64,000 bases of DNA, taken from the NCBI RefSeq assembly GCF_040802235.1, contig NC_133157.1:27049501-27113500 (forward strand), given 5' to 3'. Shown here in pieces: positions 48,713 through 60,429 of this stretch (position 1 is its first letter; every line of letters starts with the position of its first letter). The notes below the pieces were generated by a model, which made no database searches, was not told where the DNA came from, and saw only the letters and a list, made by a program, of their open reading frames with translations. The DNA comes from Manis javanica. Its lineage: Eukaryota > Chordata > Mammalia > Pholidota > Manidae. The position numbers and the translations under genes were made by a program.

Positions 48713-48850
48713 AGTGTAAGTTAGTTGAAAGAGCATGGGTTTTGAAGCCATAAAATCAGAGCTTGAATTTGGGCTCTTTTCATTTTGATTTGTGTTCATA
48801 AGAACTTAGTTAACTTCTCTGAGTTTTATTTACATAATCTACATACCAGA
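48713..48850 (+). repeat. MIR SINE fragment
   Basis: 'gttgaaagagcatgggtttt', 'gaagccataaaatcagagct', 'tagttaacttctctgagttt' in MIR order. Confidence 0.6.
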
Positions 48851-48879
48851 GCATGAAAGGTTTCTTCATAGCACTTGTA

Positions 48880-49080
48880 TCATGAACATATTATACATTT
48901 ATATGTCTATTTCCTCTCTGCCCTTACCAGAATAAAAATTCCATGAGGAAAGAAGGGTGAGGTCTTTCATTTATATATTATTGTTCCCTTATTCCTAAGC
49001 ACAAGTCTGCCACACTGGAAAAGTTTATATGTATTTGTTAAATAAATTTTCTGTAAGTTACATGCAGTCCAGTGTCTAGT
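48880..49080 (+). repeat. Possible L2 3'-end remnant
   Basis: 'ccagaataaaaattccatga', 'ggaaagaagggtgaggtctt', 'gtatttgttaaataaatttt' resemble an L2 ending. Weak. Confidence 0.4.
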
Positions 49081-49107
49081 ATATAGTAGGTACCAAAAAT
49101 TGTCCTT

Positions 49108-49768
49108 ATAGTTGATTCTCACTCTAGTTATGTTCTATAAAGTCATTCCAAACACTGAACTAGCAAATTCTGAACCATTGCTCCCAGGGGTAATAATGTG
49201 TTAGATTCTTTTGAACCTCCAGTCACATTTTCATCAATGGGCAATACCTAACCTTTTTTTTTGTTGATGTTTGTTCATAACTTTGTTTTACTTGTGTCAC
49301 TTTAAATATGTTATTTAATATATACTACTGATTCATTAACACTGAACTCACAGCCAACAGCACTTAACTCATGCCTGAATAAAGCTGACCTAGCACACAT
49401 TTTTTCTCTGTAAGGTATGTCACAGTTTTCTTGCACTTAGGAAAATTAGACAGCATTTCAGCATTATCCTTGGAGGTCATTTTAAACAGCAAAATCACGA
49501 AAAAAGACAAGTACAAATATGCAAAAAACATGGCACCAAACAGACCGTTGAAAAGGAACTTGTTTATAGTATGAGAGCTGAAACAAGAAGGCAGAGTGTC
49601 ACTTGGATCAACCTTAGCTGGGAATGTGTGAGTCGGTGACTTAAATTTTTCACCACTCCACCTATAACCATGAATGACCATGAAAACACTGTGAGCATTG
49701 ACTTCAGGGTTACAAATAAGTATTAGGGAGGAAATTCACAAACACTGAATCTACAGTAATGACTGACT
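49108..49768 (-). mobile_element. Tigger/pogo-type nonautonomous DNA transposon
   Basis: Left end 'gttgattctcactctagtta' and right end 'cagtaatgactgactac' are decayed inverted repeats of a Tigger family. Inside, on the minus strand, lies the start of a transposase: 'MTSKDNAEML' (about 49483), then 'KKTVTYLTEKKCVLGQLYSGMS', a stop/frame change at about 49365, and 'SAVGCEFSVNES'. This is the helix-turn-helix start seen in Tigger transposases. No catalytic domain is present. Confidence 0.8.
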
Positions 49769-49814
49769 ACATTTTTTGGACAAGGTCAGCTTCTACAAGG
49801 GCATAGGAAACAAT

Positions 49815-50840
49815 TCTTTTTTTTATTAAAGTATCATTGATATACAATCTTGAGAGAATTCTTAATAAATTCTCAAGAAGAATAATGAACTCTCATTTCC
49901 AACCTATTTTCTTTTTTATATATAATAACAGAACAGGGCTTCTCTCCCCAAGGTATCCTCTTCACCAACACCAGAGGAACAGTGACTACAAATTCCTGAG
50001 TACCTGCTTTCTTCCAGTTCTATGTTTCATTTGGCCCTTCTTTCTCCACATATTTGGAGATTTTCCAACTATCTTTCTGTTCTTGTTTACTAGTTTAATT
50101 CCATTGAGATCTGACAGCATATTTTGTATGATTTCTATTCTTTCAAATTTGTTAAGGTGTATTTAATGAGCCCAAATGTGGTCCATTATGGGAATGTTCC
50201 ACGTGAACTTGAGAGGAATATGTATTCAGCTGCTGTTGGATGGAGTAGTCTATAAATTGCAATTAGCTCAAGTTGATTGATAGTGAAGTTTAGGTCAACT
50301 ATATCCTTACTGATTTTCTGCCTCTTTTATTTATCAATTACTGAAACAGTTGGTGGTATGGAAGTTTCCAACTATAATAGATCATTTGTCTTTTTCTCCT
50401 TGCAGGTCTATCAGTTTTTGCCTCATGCATTTTGATGATGTTGTTAGGCGCACATCTTCTTAGAGACCCGACCCCTTTATCATTATATAATGTCCCTCTT
50501 TATCTCTGAAAATGTTCCTTCTCAAGTCTGTGTTTTATTTGAAATTAATATAGCTATTTCACTTATTTAAATTAGCATTAGCATGCTATATCATTCTCCA
50601 TGGCTTTACTTTTAGTCTAAGTTCATTGTATCTAGAGTGAATTTCTTAAAGACAACATACAGTTGAATCTTGTTTCCTCACCCACTCTTCCACTCTCTGT
50701 CTTTTACTGGTTTATTTAGACCCTTCACATTTAAAATGATTATTGATATATTTGCTTTAATACTGACCATGTGTTTAACTGTTTTGTATTTGTTGCATTT
50801 GTTTTTTGTTTCTTTTTTCTCATTTCAGTACTTCATTTAA
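49815..50840 (-). mobile_element. Old L1 fragment (reverse), internally deleted
   Basis: 49815-49870 is an L1 3' terminus in reverse ('ttttattaaagtatcattga'). From about 50080 the sequence is the reverse of the ORF2 endonuclease-to-RT region ('attccattgagatctgacag', 'tgttggatggagtagtctat', 'ccttactgattttctgcctc', 'atctatcagtttttgcctc'-type text, 'gacccctttatcattatata'). The stretch in between, including the RT catalytic part, is missing, so the element is a deletion derivative. More diverged than the L1 at 53584. Confidence 0.82.
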
Positions 50841-50849
50841 TTCTCACCC

Positions 50850-51005
50850 CATGAGAGAAGTATCTCATGTTAATCCTCATTTAGAGACAAAGAAACTTAG
50901 ACTACTAAAATTCACTTAACCAAGATTACACAGGACAAAAATAACAGAGCCAGAATTTGAAAATTGACAATGTTCTTTACTTAACTAAACATTATCTCCT
51001 GTATC
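50850..51005 (-). repeat. MIR SINE (reverse)
   Basis: 'gttaatcctcatttagagac', 'aaagaaacttagactactaa', 'accaagattacacaggacaa', 'aacagagccagaatttgaaa' match the reverse MIR core. Confidence 0.6.
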
Positions 51006-53572
51006 AGCAATTTCAGCAATGAAACTATGATAAAGCCTTCAAACCAAGTAAACGCATGTCTTCAGAATCTCTGAAATCTGTATGCCTTCCCAAGGTTTCC
51101 TCTCACCAACAAACCTGAGAAGGAGGTATTCAGAACATAGAATCTCTGCTCTAGTTAAACCAGAACACCACATGTTAGTAACCAATTAATAATAAATTCT
51201 AACGATTTTATCATAAGAGAAAGAGGAAAAGGGAAAAAAGGAGTATTTGTTTCATTCTTGGAAAGACTAGAATTATCCATGTAAACCAAGCTATAGTTCC
51301 AGGATGCTAGGTTTCTTAATGAGCAAGAAAAAAATTAGCCCTATTTTCAAGCCAGGCCGTTCAGTTTTATTTTCCCATTGACTGAGGTCATTTAAAATGA
51401 ATTGTTACAACCTGGCTCCTGAATCACCATCTATTTTCCTATAAAAGGGCCTCTTCCTGGTTCCGTGGGGGAAGAGAGCAAAAAGAACTGGACTTGAGCC
51501 CAAACCATAATTTTAGTAATTACTACATAAGTGACGCAGCCATAATTGAGTCATTCAAAGCCAAATGGTAATAGTAATTAGTTTATCAAATTTGAATAAA
51601 AGAGTTTTTTGGAGGGAACAGTAGAGATGAGCTAAGGAAGCCTAAACTGTCAACCATGGAGTGGGAGACCTTTTCCAAGCAGAAAGGATCTTCCCAGCAC
51701 TGTGATTTTCTTACGTGACAGTGATGGATGCTCTTCTTTACAGATTATGGCCTTGCCACACTTAAACTAATCTCTCTTCATGTCTTCAGGCCCTGTTCAT
51801 TCCCATGGGCAGCAGTCATCAATTCACATGGAGATGCTCCTAGAGAAACACAGAACCCATTTATCACACTTGCTCAGAGTGTACTAACAGCAACTTCAAA
51901 CCAAACGTGGATCCACATTTCAATCAGGCTTCACTTCTGCCGCATCATAAATAGTGTTAAGGGATGTATGGTTACGAAAATGGATGGAAGGAGAGTGAGT
52001 AACTCGTGTGAACTTTTTTATAACCACCTCAATGTGTATAAGAATTCAGCAGGGTTTAGATATCCTAGAATATACTTTAAACTTCCTAGGCTTCCTTTAA
52101 ACTTCCTTGAGTTATTTGTTGACTTGTGGATAGCCACTTTACAGGCAATCTGAGGGAACAGAAGCCCCCTTGGGTTCTGAATACAGAAGCAAGAGAGACA
52201 GAGTTCCTGAAAATCCTCTTCCTTCCAACTCATCAACCATAGTCTGCATTCAATCCTTTGTTTCATTACAAACATATTCCCTAGGATCTCTTGCGAAGTT
52301 CTGTGTTTATTCTACCTAGACTGGTCAGAGCTATCTCTGCTTTGCCTCACTGTTCCCAAGGAATGTACTTCTTTCCCAAACTCACACATTTCTCAGGCTT
52401 TGCTGACACTACACATGACACTTCTGGTATTCTTCCATGGCCAGAGAGTCAAGTGGGAAGCAAATCTTTCAATGTCAGTGCATTCAAGGTCCCAGAGTTC
52501 CATCCATTCAAAGGGTTGGAAGTTCTCCCACTTTCTGAATTGAATTTGAACATAATCAGCATCTATATATTTTGAACAATTTTGCATATTTTTTTCACTC
52601 AAAATATTCTTCTCTTTTATGGGCACACCTACCAATGACATACAGTAAGCTAAAATATACTCAGTACTATTTATTTTCAATAGTGTTGCATGCCTTTTTC
52701 CCATAAAAAGATTCTTTTCCTCATGATACCTCTAGTCACGAAGTTAACATTACTCATCAAACTGGTCACCACTAACTATATATTAAAACTTAAAAATTGT
52801 TACCAAAGATACGCTTAAAACTAATTGCTTTACAAACTTAAATTGACAAATCAGTAAAAAAGTGAATAAACTAAGTTTTAATTTAAGAAATCAACAAAAA
52901 CAGCAACCAAAAATACAGAACAAAGGTGAAGTAAAGATAAAAACAATTCTGAAATAGGAACAAAAAAGATTGATAAAATGATAAACTGAAGAGATTGATG
53001 TTTAAAAATAATAATAATGAATGAGAAAAGGATATTATCAGAAACAGGAAAGATATTTAAAACATTAGAGAATTTTCCAGCATTTTGCTGATATAATTCA
53101 TGGTCTTGTGAATTTGGCTGTAAGACCATCTGCCAGCAAATGGGGCCACTTCATTAAAGCAATCTCTACTGAATTTAGATCGGATTTGTCTCATATACTA
53201 TTTTCATGAATTTCCCATCCTCCTCCTGCCTTGTTGCCTGAAACTGAAACAAAGACAATGATTTCACACTGACCTGAGGAGTCCCAGGTGGCTGAGCCTG
53301 GATTCCCCTCAGTACATATTAGGAACTGTCATGTTTCCTGTCCTCTCTAAACCAGGTAACTCAAATAGGAAAAACTGCTCCCCAGAAAACAGTAGTATTA
53401 GCCCATGCAAAATAATATATGATTTTCCTCCTTTGCTGTATATACAACAGGCTACCCCTTTAGTCACAAATTTCACTATTTATATTGTATTCTTACACCT
53501 CTCTCCTGGATTACTTCTACTTGTATCACTTCAATCTATTTCCAGAATTTTAGACATTCAGAGCTGAAAGAG
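51006..53572. other. Longest stretch with no recognised element
   Basis: About 2.6 kb with no repeat I can name. The 141-codon plus-strand frame at 51728-52153 is the longest non-repeat frame in the window, but it shows no domain, signal or membrane segment I recognise and is overlapped by minus-strand frames. Coding status unsupported. Confidence 0.45.
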
Positions 53573-53583
53573 AGCTCAGAGTC
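53573..53583. repeat. Target-site duplication, left copy
   Basis: AGCTCAGAGTC, repeated exactly at 57082-57092 on the other side of the L1. Generated by L1 target-primed reverse transcription. Confidence 0.8.
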
Positions 53584-56500
53584 CTTTTATTTTTTTTTTG
53601 GTATCATTAATATACAATTACATGAGCAACATTGTGGTTACTAGACTCCCCCCATTATCAAGTCCCCACAACATACCCCATAACAGTCACAGTCCATCAG
53701 CATATTTAGACGTTCAAGAGTCACTACTTGTCTTCTCTGCATTATTCTGCCTTCCCGTGCCCACCCACTACATTATGTGTGCTAATCATAATGTCCCTTA
53801 TTCCCCTTCTCCATCCCTTCCCACCCATCCTCCCCAGTTCCGTTCCCTTTGGTAACTGTTAGTCCATTCTTCGGTTCTGTGAGTTTGCTGCTGTTTTTGT
53901 TCCTTCAGTTTTTGTTTTGTTCTTACACTCCAGATATGAGTGAAATCTTTTAGTACTTGTCTATCTCTGCCTGGCTTATTTCACTGAGCATAATACCCTC
54001 TAGCTCCATCCTCAGTGCAAATGGTAGGATTTGTTTTCTTCTTATGGCTGAATAATATTCCATTATGTATATGTACCAAATCTTCTTTACCCATTCATCT
54101 ACTGATGGACACTTAGGTTGCTTCCATTTCTTGGCTGTTGTGAATAGTGCTGCGATAAACATAGGGGTGTATATGTCTTTTTCAAAATGGGCTCCAGCAT
54201 CCTTAGGGTAAATTCCTAGGAGTGGAATTTCTGGGTCAAATGGTATTTCTATTTTTAGTTTTCTGAAGAATCTCCATACTGCTTTCCACAATGGTTGAAC
54301 TAATTTAACTTCCCACCAGCAGTGTAGGAGGGTTCCCCTTTCTCCACATCCTCACCAGCATTTGTTGTTGTTTGTCTTTTGGATGTTGACCATCCTGACT
54401 GGTGTGAGGTGATATGTCATTATGGTTTTAATTTGCATTTCTCCAATGATTAGCGATGTGGAGATCTTTTCATGTGCCTGTTGGCCATCTGAATTTCTTC
54501 TTTGAAGAAGTGTCTGTTCAGATCCTCTGCCCATTTTTTAACTGAATTATTTGCTTTTTGTTTGTTGTGGTGCATAAGCTCTTTGTATATTTTGGATGTC
54601 AATTCCTTATCAGATATGTCATTTATTAATATATTCTCCCGTACTTTGAGATGCCTTTTTTGTTCTACTGATGGTATTGTTCCTTGTACAGAAGCTTTTT
54701 AGTTTTATATAGTCCCATTTGTTCATTTTTGCTTTTGTTTCCCTTGCCTATGGAGGTATGTTCATGAAGAAGTTGCTCATGTTTATATTTAAGAGAGTTT
54801 TGCCTATGTTTTCTTCTAAGAGTTTTACAGTTTCATTATTTACTTTCAAGTCTTTGATCCATTTCAAGTTTACTTTTGTGTATGGAGTTAGACAGTAATC
54901 TAGTTTCATTCTCTTACATGTAGCTATCTAGTTTGTCTACACCAGCTGTTAAGGAGACTGTCATTTCCCCATTTTATATCCATGGCTCCTTTATCATATA
55001 TTAATTGACCATATATACTTGTGTTTATATCTGGACTCTGTATTCTGTTCCACTGGTCTATGGGTCTGTTCTTGTGCCAGTACCAAATTGTCTTGATTAC
55101 TGTGGCTTTGTAATAGAGCTTGAAGATGGGAAGAAAGATCCCCTGTACTTTATTCTTCCTTCTCAGGATTGTTTTGGCTATTCAGGGTCTTTTGTAGTTC
55201 CATATAAATTTTATAACTATTTGTTCCAGTTCATTGAAGAATGCTGTCAGTATTTTGATAGGGACTGCATTGAATCTGTAGATTGCTTTAGGCAGGATGG
55301 CCATTGACAATATTAATTCTTCCTACCTGAGAGCATGGGATGAATTTCTATTTATTAGTATCCTCTTCAATTTCTCTTAAGGGTGTCTTGTAGTTATCTG
55401 GGTATAGGTCTTTCACTTCCTTGGTTAGGTTTATTCCTAAGTATTTTTTTTTTTGATGCAATTGTGAATGAAAGTGTTTTCCTGATTTCTCTTTCTGCTA
55501 GTTCATCATTACTGTATAGGAATGCCACATATTTCTGTGTATTGATTTTGTATCCTGCAACTTTGCTGAATTCAGATATTGGAGTGGATTCTTTAGGGTT
55601 TTTTATGTACAATATCATGTCATCTGCAAACAGTGACAGTTTGAGTTCTTCCTTACCAGTCTCAATGCCTTTTATTTCTTTTTGTTGTCTGATTGCCATG
55701 GCTAGGACCTCCAGTGCTATGCTGAATAAAAGTTGGGAGAGTGGGCATCCTTGTCTTGTTTCTGATCTTAGAGGAAAAGCTTTCAGTTTCTTGCTGTTAA
55801 GTATGATGTTGGCTGTGGGTTTGTCATATATGGCCTTTATTATATTGAGGTACTTGCCCCATATACCATTTTGTTGAGCATTTTTATCATGAATAGATAT
55901 TGAATTTTGTCCAATGCTTTTTTCAGCATCTATGGAGATGATAATGTGAGTTTGTCCTTCTTTTTGTTGATGTGGTGGATGATGTCGAAGGATATTTGAA
56001 TGTTGTACCATCCTTGCATCCCTGGAACATATACTACTTTATCATGATGGATGATCTTTTTGATGTATTTTTGAATTCTATTTGCTAATATTTTGTTGAG
56101 TATTTTTGCATGTATGCTCATCAGGGATATTGGTCTGCAGTTTTCTTTTTTTTGTAGTGTCTTTGCCTGCTTTTGATATTAGAGTGATGCTGGCTTCATC
56201 AAATGAGTTTGGAAGTATTCCCTCCTCTCCTATTATTTGGAAAACTTTAAGGAGAATGGGTATTTTGTCTTCTCTCAATATCTGATAAAATGCAGTGGTG
56301 TAGCCATCTGGTCCAGGTTTTCATTCTTGGGTAGTTTTTTGATTACCAATTCAATTTCATTGCTGGTAATTGGTCAGTTCAGATTTTCTGTTTCTTCCTG
56401 CATCAGTTTTGGGAAGTTATATTTTTCTAGAAAGTTGTCCATTTCTTCTAGATTATCCAGTTTGTTAGTATATAGTTTTTCATAGTATTCTCTAATAATT

Positions 56501-57081
56501 CTTTGTATTTCTGTGGTGTCCATAGTGATTTTTCTTTTCTCATTTCTGATTCTGTTTATGTGTGTAGATTCTCTTTTTTTCTTAATAAGTCTGACTTGGG
56601 GTTTATCTATTTTCTTTATTTTCTCAAAGAACCAGCTCCTGGTTTCATTAATTTTTTCTGTTGTTTTATTCTTCTCCATTTTATCTATTTCTTCTCTAAT
56701 CTTTATTATGTCCCTCCTTCTACTGATTTGGGCCAGTTTTTCCAGTTTCAGTAATTGTGAATTTTGACTATTCATTTGTGATTGTTCTTCCTTCTTTAAA
56801 TAGGCCTGGATTGCTATATACTTTCCTCTTAGAACTGCCTTCACTGCGTCCCACAGATGTTGGGGCATTGTGCTGTTGTTTTCATTTGTTTACATATATT
56901 GCTTGGTCTCTGTTTTAATTTGGTCATTGATCTTTGATTATTTAGGAGCATGTTGTTAAACATCCATGTGTTTGTGAGCCTTTTTGTTTTCTTTGTGTAA
57001 TTTATTTCTAGTTTTATACCTTTGTGGTCTGAGAAGTTGATTGGTACAATTTCAATCTTTTTGTATTTACTGAGGCTTGAA
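53584..57081 (-). mobile_element. LINE-1, 5'-truncated insertion with target-site duplication
   Basis: The poly(A) tail appears as a T run at 53585-53599. The 3' UTR and the ORF2 C-terminal end follow, then RT, and the element breaks off at 57081 in the region between endonuclease and RT, so ORF1, the 5' UTR and most of the endonuclease are absent. Length about 3.5 kb of a usual 6 kb or more. The 3' UTR beginning 'ggtatcattaatatacaatt' is distinctive and could identify the lineage. It is the youngest L1 in the window by sequence quality. Confidence 0.95.
53950..56868 (-). pseudogene. L1 ORF2 protein (reverse transcriptase) remnant
   Basis: Open pieces in two frames cover ORF2: 56868-56374 (thumb-ward start of RT, 'VLRGKYIAIQAYLKKEE'), 56278-56078 ('[18 protein letters not shown]'), 56011-55394 (RT palm with 'SIDAEK', 'TRQGCPLS' and the catalytic 'FADD' at 55630-55619) and 54291-53950 (C-terminal 'FDPEIPLLGIYPKD' and 'IMEYYSAIRRKQ'). 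At least three frame changes separate them, so no full protein can be made. Plus-strand frames over the same DNA are shadows. Confidence 0.95.
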
Positions 57082-57092
57082 AGCTCAGAGTC
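57082..57092. repeat. Target-site duplication, right copy
   Basis: AGCTCAGAGTC, matching 53573-53583. It fixes the 5' truncation point of the L1 at 57081. Confidence 0.8.
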
Positions 57093-57129
57093 TTAATGAT
57101 TGCTTACATTTGTGCTATCATGTATTCTC

Positions 57130-57300
57130 TTTCCTCAGGTTAAAGTGACATTACCTCTATTTCTTTCTTGGCAAACTCTTACTCAACTCTTCAGCATATA
57201 TTTCATAGCTCCTGTGAAAGTCCTTTCCTGACCATTCTAGTTGATGTGCCCCCCTCCTCTATAACTCCCATAACACTTTGTGATTTTATGCATATTACTA
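57130..57300 (+). repeat. L2 LINE 3' region
   Basis: 'ctcctgtgaaagtcctttcc', 'tgaccattctagttgatgtg', 'cccctcctctataactccca', 'taacactttgtgattttatg' in L2 order. Confidence 0.65.
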
Positions 57301-57304
57301 TTGA

Positions 57305-57560
57305 GAAGCCACTTGGGGGTACTGGTTAAGAGGAACACACTTTGGAACCAAAAGACCTGGGTTTGAATCTCAGCTCCACCATTTAATGGATGTGTGACTT
57401 CCAGTAATCTTTACATCAGATTCTTTATCTGGGTTAGGAGAATGATAAGTTATGAGGATGAGAAGGTTTAATTTGTGTCAAGTGCTTAGAACTTAGCTTA
57501 CAGAATTTATAGTGCTTAGCCTGACACTTAGTACATGCTATAATGATCATACTATGATGA
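57305..57560 (+). repeat. MIR SINE, near full length
   Basis: 'ggtactggttaagaggaaca', 'ccaaaagacctgggtttgaa', 'tctcagctccaccatttaat', 'tgtgacttccagtaatcttt', 'tagcctgacacttagtacat'. Clear. Confidence 0.88.
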
Positions 57561-57669
57561 AAGGCAGAAAAGTTGCGAATTTATTTGCTTACCTCTAATT
57601 GAAATTTTGAGCTCTTAGAGAATAGTGTATGCTATTCCTTTGTTGAAAGAATGAAAGAACACATTCATC

Positions 57670-57850
57670 TTTTTAATAAATCTATTGAGATATAATTTTC
57701 ATGCCATAAAATTCATCCATTTTACGTGTAGAATTCAGTAATTTATCATAAGTGTATCAAGTCATAAAACCATCATCATAGCCAACTTTTAGAGAATTTC
57801 TATCATCTTTCTCACTGCCTTGTACCCACTTACAGTTAATATCCGTTCCT
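57670..57850 (-). repeat. Old L1 3' end (reverse)
   Basis: 'taaatctattgagatataat', 'ttcatgccataaaattcatc', 'cattttacgtgtagaattca', 'aaaccatcatcatagccaac' match a common old L1 3' end. Confidence 0.8.
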
Positions 57851-57854
57851 GTCC

Positions 57855-58005
57855 TCATGTTATGATGGAGGAAACTGAGACCCAGAGAAATTATTTGACT
57901 TTCTTAAGGCCATAGAAATGATAAGTGTGATAAGCAGGTCTAGAACTCAAGTCTCCTGACATCTATGTTCAAATCCATTTCACTATACATTGCTTTCTGC
58001 AATGA
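57855..58005 (-). repeat. MIR SINE (reverse)
   Basis: 'aaactgagacccagagaaat', 'tatttgactttcttaaggcc', 'gcaggtctagaactcaagtc', 'tccatttcactatacattgc' match the reverse MIR core. Confidence 0.8.
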
Positions 58006-58189
58006 TAATCTGATAATAATTAAACCTGACAATCAGGCACTATGCTATCTTTCTTTGTCCACAACAACTTATTATCATTGTTATTAGCATTTTCATCATT
58101 ATCACAGATGAGATTATAATACATAACACTCATTGTCTACCTATCCTAGGCATTATGCTATTTAGATCATCTCCTTCAGAATAGAAGCT

Positions 58190-58785
58190 ATCCCCCAGCT
58201 GATACTGGGGTTCTTGTTTACAGAGTCGAAGAATGAACTTTGTAAATGTTCAAGGTAGACAAGCAAGAAAAGGGCTTTTTATTGGTAGAGAGAAGTAAAG
58301 ATACAGAACTCCTCGGCATATACTGGGAGGGGCAAGGCTGCCATTTATGGGCTCAGGTCTAGGAGTTTTATGCCTATTGTATCAATGAGGGAGAGAACCT
58401 AGTTGTTTTCTATAGGTTCCTGTCAGAATCGCAGCTATATTTTAGCCAATCACTCCAAAGGTCATTTCTATTTTTAACTAGTATGCCTCCATTAAGCTAT
58501 GTGACCTACTGTGACTTACAGTCAGTAAAATGGTTCTTTATCCCTGAGGTTCAGTGGGAAACTTCTTATACATTGTTGCATTGTTTCAGCTGCAAGTCTC
58601 CTGTTTTTCACATTCCCAAGGTCCTTAGTAAGCATCTCATTTGTCCTTCCCAGAGCCCTTGCTCTAATTGGACAGGGCTGCCCTGTGCTTTCCCTGTCTC
58701 ACAGCCATTCCTGAGTTTCAAATGTGCTCAAAGACCCCTGCCATTTTCAATTTTAATGATTTGCCTTGCTGTCAATTTAGCTAAC
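58190..58785 (-). mobile_element. Solo LTR of an endogenous retrovirus (ERV1-like)
   Basis: Read on the minus strand, the sequence has the layout of a retroviral promoter-terminator: a CCAAT-like 'gattggct' near 58445, a TATA-like 'cataaatgg' at about 58350-58342, a polyadenylation signal AATAAA at 58283-58278 about 60 bp further, then a short U5-like stretch ending in 'gtaaacaagaacccc' near 58205. No gag, pol or env sequence lies beside it, so it looks like a solo LTR left by recombination. Exact ends and target duplication could not be fixed, and the outer right boundary (58640-58785) is uncertain. Confidence 0.65.
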
Positions 58786-59949
58786 TCAAACTAGAATATC
58801 AGTAAAAATGAGTGATGAAAGCTGGAATATGAATGAGAAATCCTAGTCCCATGTAAAACAGGGTTATTGTGGTCAAACTTTTGCTTAACAGTTTAGACCA
58901 GATAAAGGGAAACAAAGGAAAAATTGATATACTTGCAGTGAACTCATAAGAAGCTTGCCTTCCTTTTCTCCTTTAGACTTGATTCTTGATACCTGTAGCT
59001 TTTCTCTGCTAATCAAGACACCATTAGGTATCAAAGTTCTATGGATAGTGAAATGCTTTAGTCCCGGAGCACCACCTTGTTTTCCCGTGCTGTTGTCAGA
59101 GCTCGGCAAAAGTGAACTTCCCCAGAAATTCTCTGTGCGCCAATAATGCTTTGGTTCATGTTTCAGGTAATGAACTAAATCGGCTCTCACTTGAGGCAGC
59201 TGTTCATAACTCACTGATCCAGGATCATTATTTTTTTAGAACAAGCACCCTTGAAAACACTTCAGCACACATCTACTTAAAATGAAGATAATGCTGTCAG
59301 ATCAAAATGAAAATAAAAAGTTGATATGTAGTCCTTAAATTAAGCTAATTAACAGCTTGGCAGTTCTAGCATTGAAAGTAGCCAATTACCACAGGCCAAA
59401 ATATTGGCTATCAACATTTTTGTAATGCAGCTGGCACCGAAAGTATCATACTTTCAGCAAAAGGCTAATGGAGACAGACACTAATGCCCCAGACCAGGTT
59501 GAAAATGGAAACTGAAACCCAAGGCAATTAGACCTTTCATTATGGAAAAAGTAACTGTGGCCATTCAAGAGTGACACAATTAAGACATCCAATTGCTTCT
59601 CAAAAATAAACTGCTACCATCTTTTATTCTTTTCTGTATGAGGTTGAACCTTCACCTTATCAAAAATGCCTAAGGACATGTGTAACATTACTTCCAGCAG
59701 TGGAGCAAGAAATGATCAGAATGCTCTACTCATAAAATGGCATTGCTGAAAACTATGTTTGCCTTATATATAGCCAGAATTTTGTGCATATATTCAGGGA
59801 TCTTGTGGATTCTCTGAACCGCATACATGCAAGGCACTATTGTAATGGATTTGTGGGTATAAAATATGTAACATACAATAGGAAAAGACTACTGTCCATG
59901 GAGTTTGCTTTGATGGAAAAATGACCAAAGTAAACAAATACAGGCTAAC
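58786..59949. other. Intergenic, nothing recognised
   Basis: No supported gene or named repeat. The minus frame at 58885-59214 (109 codons) has no recognised domain. Confidence 0.45.
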
Positions 59950-60225
59950 TCAACAAATATGTATTGAGTGCCTTATATGGGCCAAGTAGTATGCTAGGCA
60001 CTGGGTGACATGGGTGACAAAACTGTTGTCTTTGCCCTTGAGGATCTCCCATTTTAGTGTGGGAGGTATATTTGTAAAAAGAGAGATTGAATATAAAATG
60101 TTATATGTTATGATAGTGATAGTAGAGTTATAAAAGAGGACCAAAGAAGAGCACCGAGATCAAATCTGGAGAAAGGAGTAGGAGAGGCAATGAAGGTTTC
60201 ACAGAGATCACTCCAGTTTTCATTT
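59950..60225 (-). repeat. L2 LINE 3' region (reverse)
   Basis: 'tcaacaaatatgtattgagt', 'gccttatatgggccaagtag', 'tatgctaggcactgggtgac', 'aggcaatgaaggtttcacag'. Clear reverse L2. Confidence 0.8.
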
Positions 60226-60273
60226 ACTACACCACATACACATGCATTTCTGGAACTTAAAATATTTTACTTT

Positions 60274-60286
60274 CCCCCCCCCCCAT
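60274..60286. repeat. Poly(C) run
   Basis: An uninterrupted run of about 12 C after 'actttc'. Length-unstable and a likely sequencing or assembly weak point. Confidence 0.85.
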
Positions 60287-60429
60287 TGTGAATGGTATGA
60301 AATACCAGGTCCTGTTACTGAGAAGTGGCTACTCATTTTCTGTTATTTGCTATATAGGTGGGTTATATGAACTATCTTCTTTGGGATGTGAAGAGAAAAC
60401 CATCAGCGTTGAGGACTCTTTTGAAATGC

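Noticed and set aside
51728..52153. A 141-codon plus-strand frame as a gene
   Set aside because: No recognisable domain or signal, overlapping minus-strand frames, and a length that can occur by chance in 64 kb. Kept only as a point to check.
55005..56767. Plus-strand frames of 100-164 codons (for example 55383-55877)
   Set aside because: They are antisense shadows of L1 ORF2 on the minus strand.
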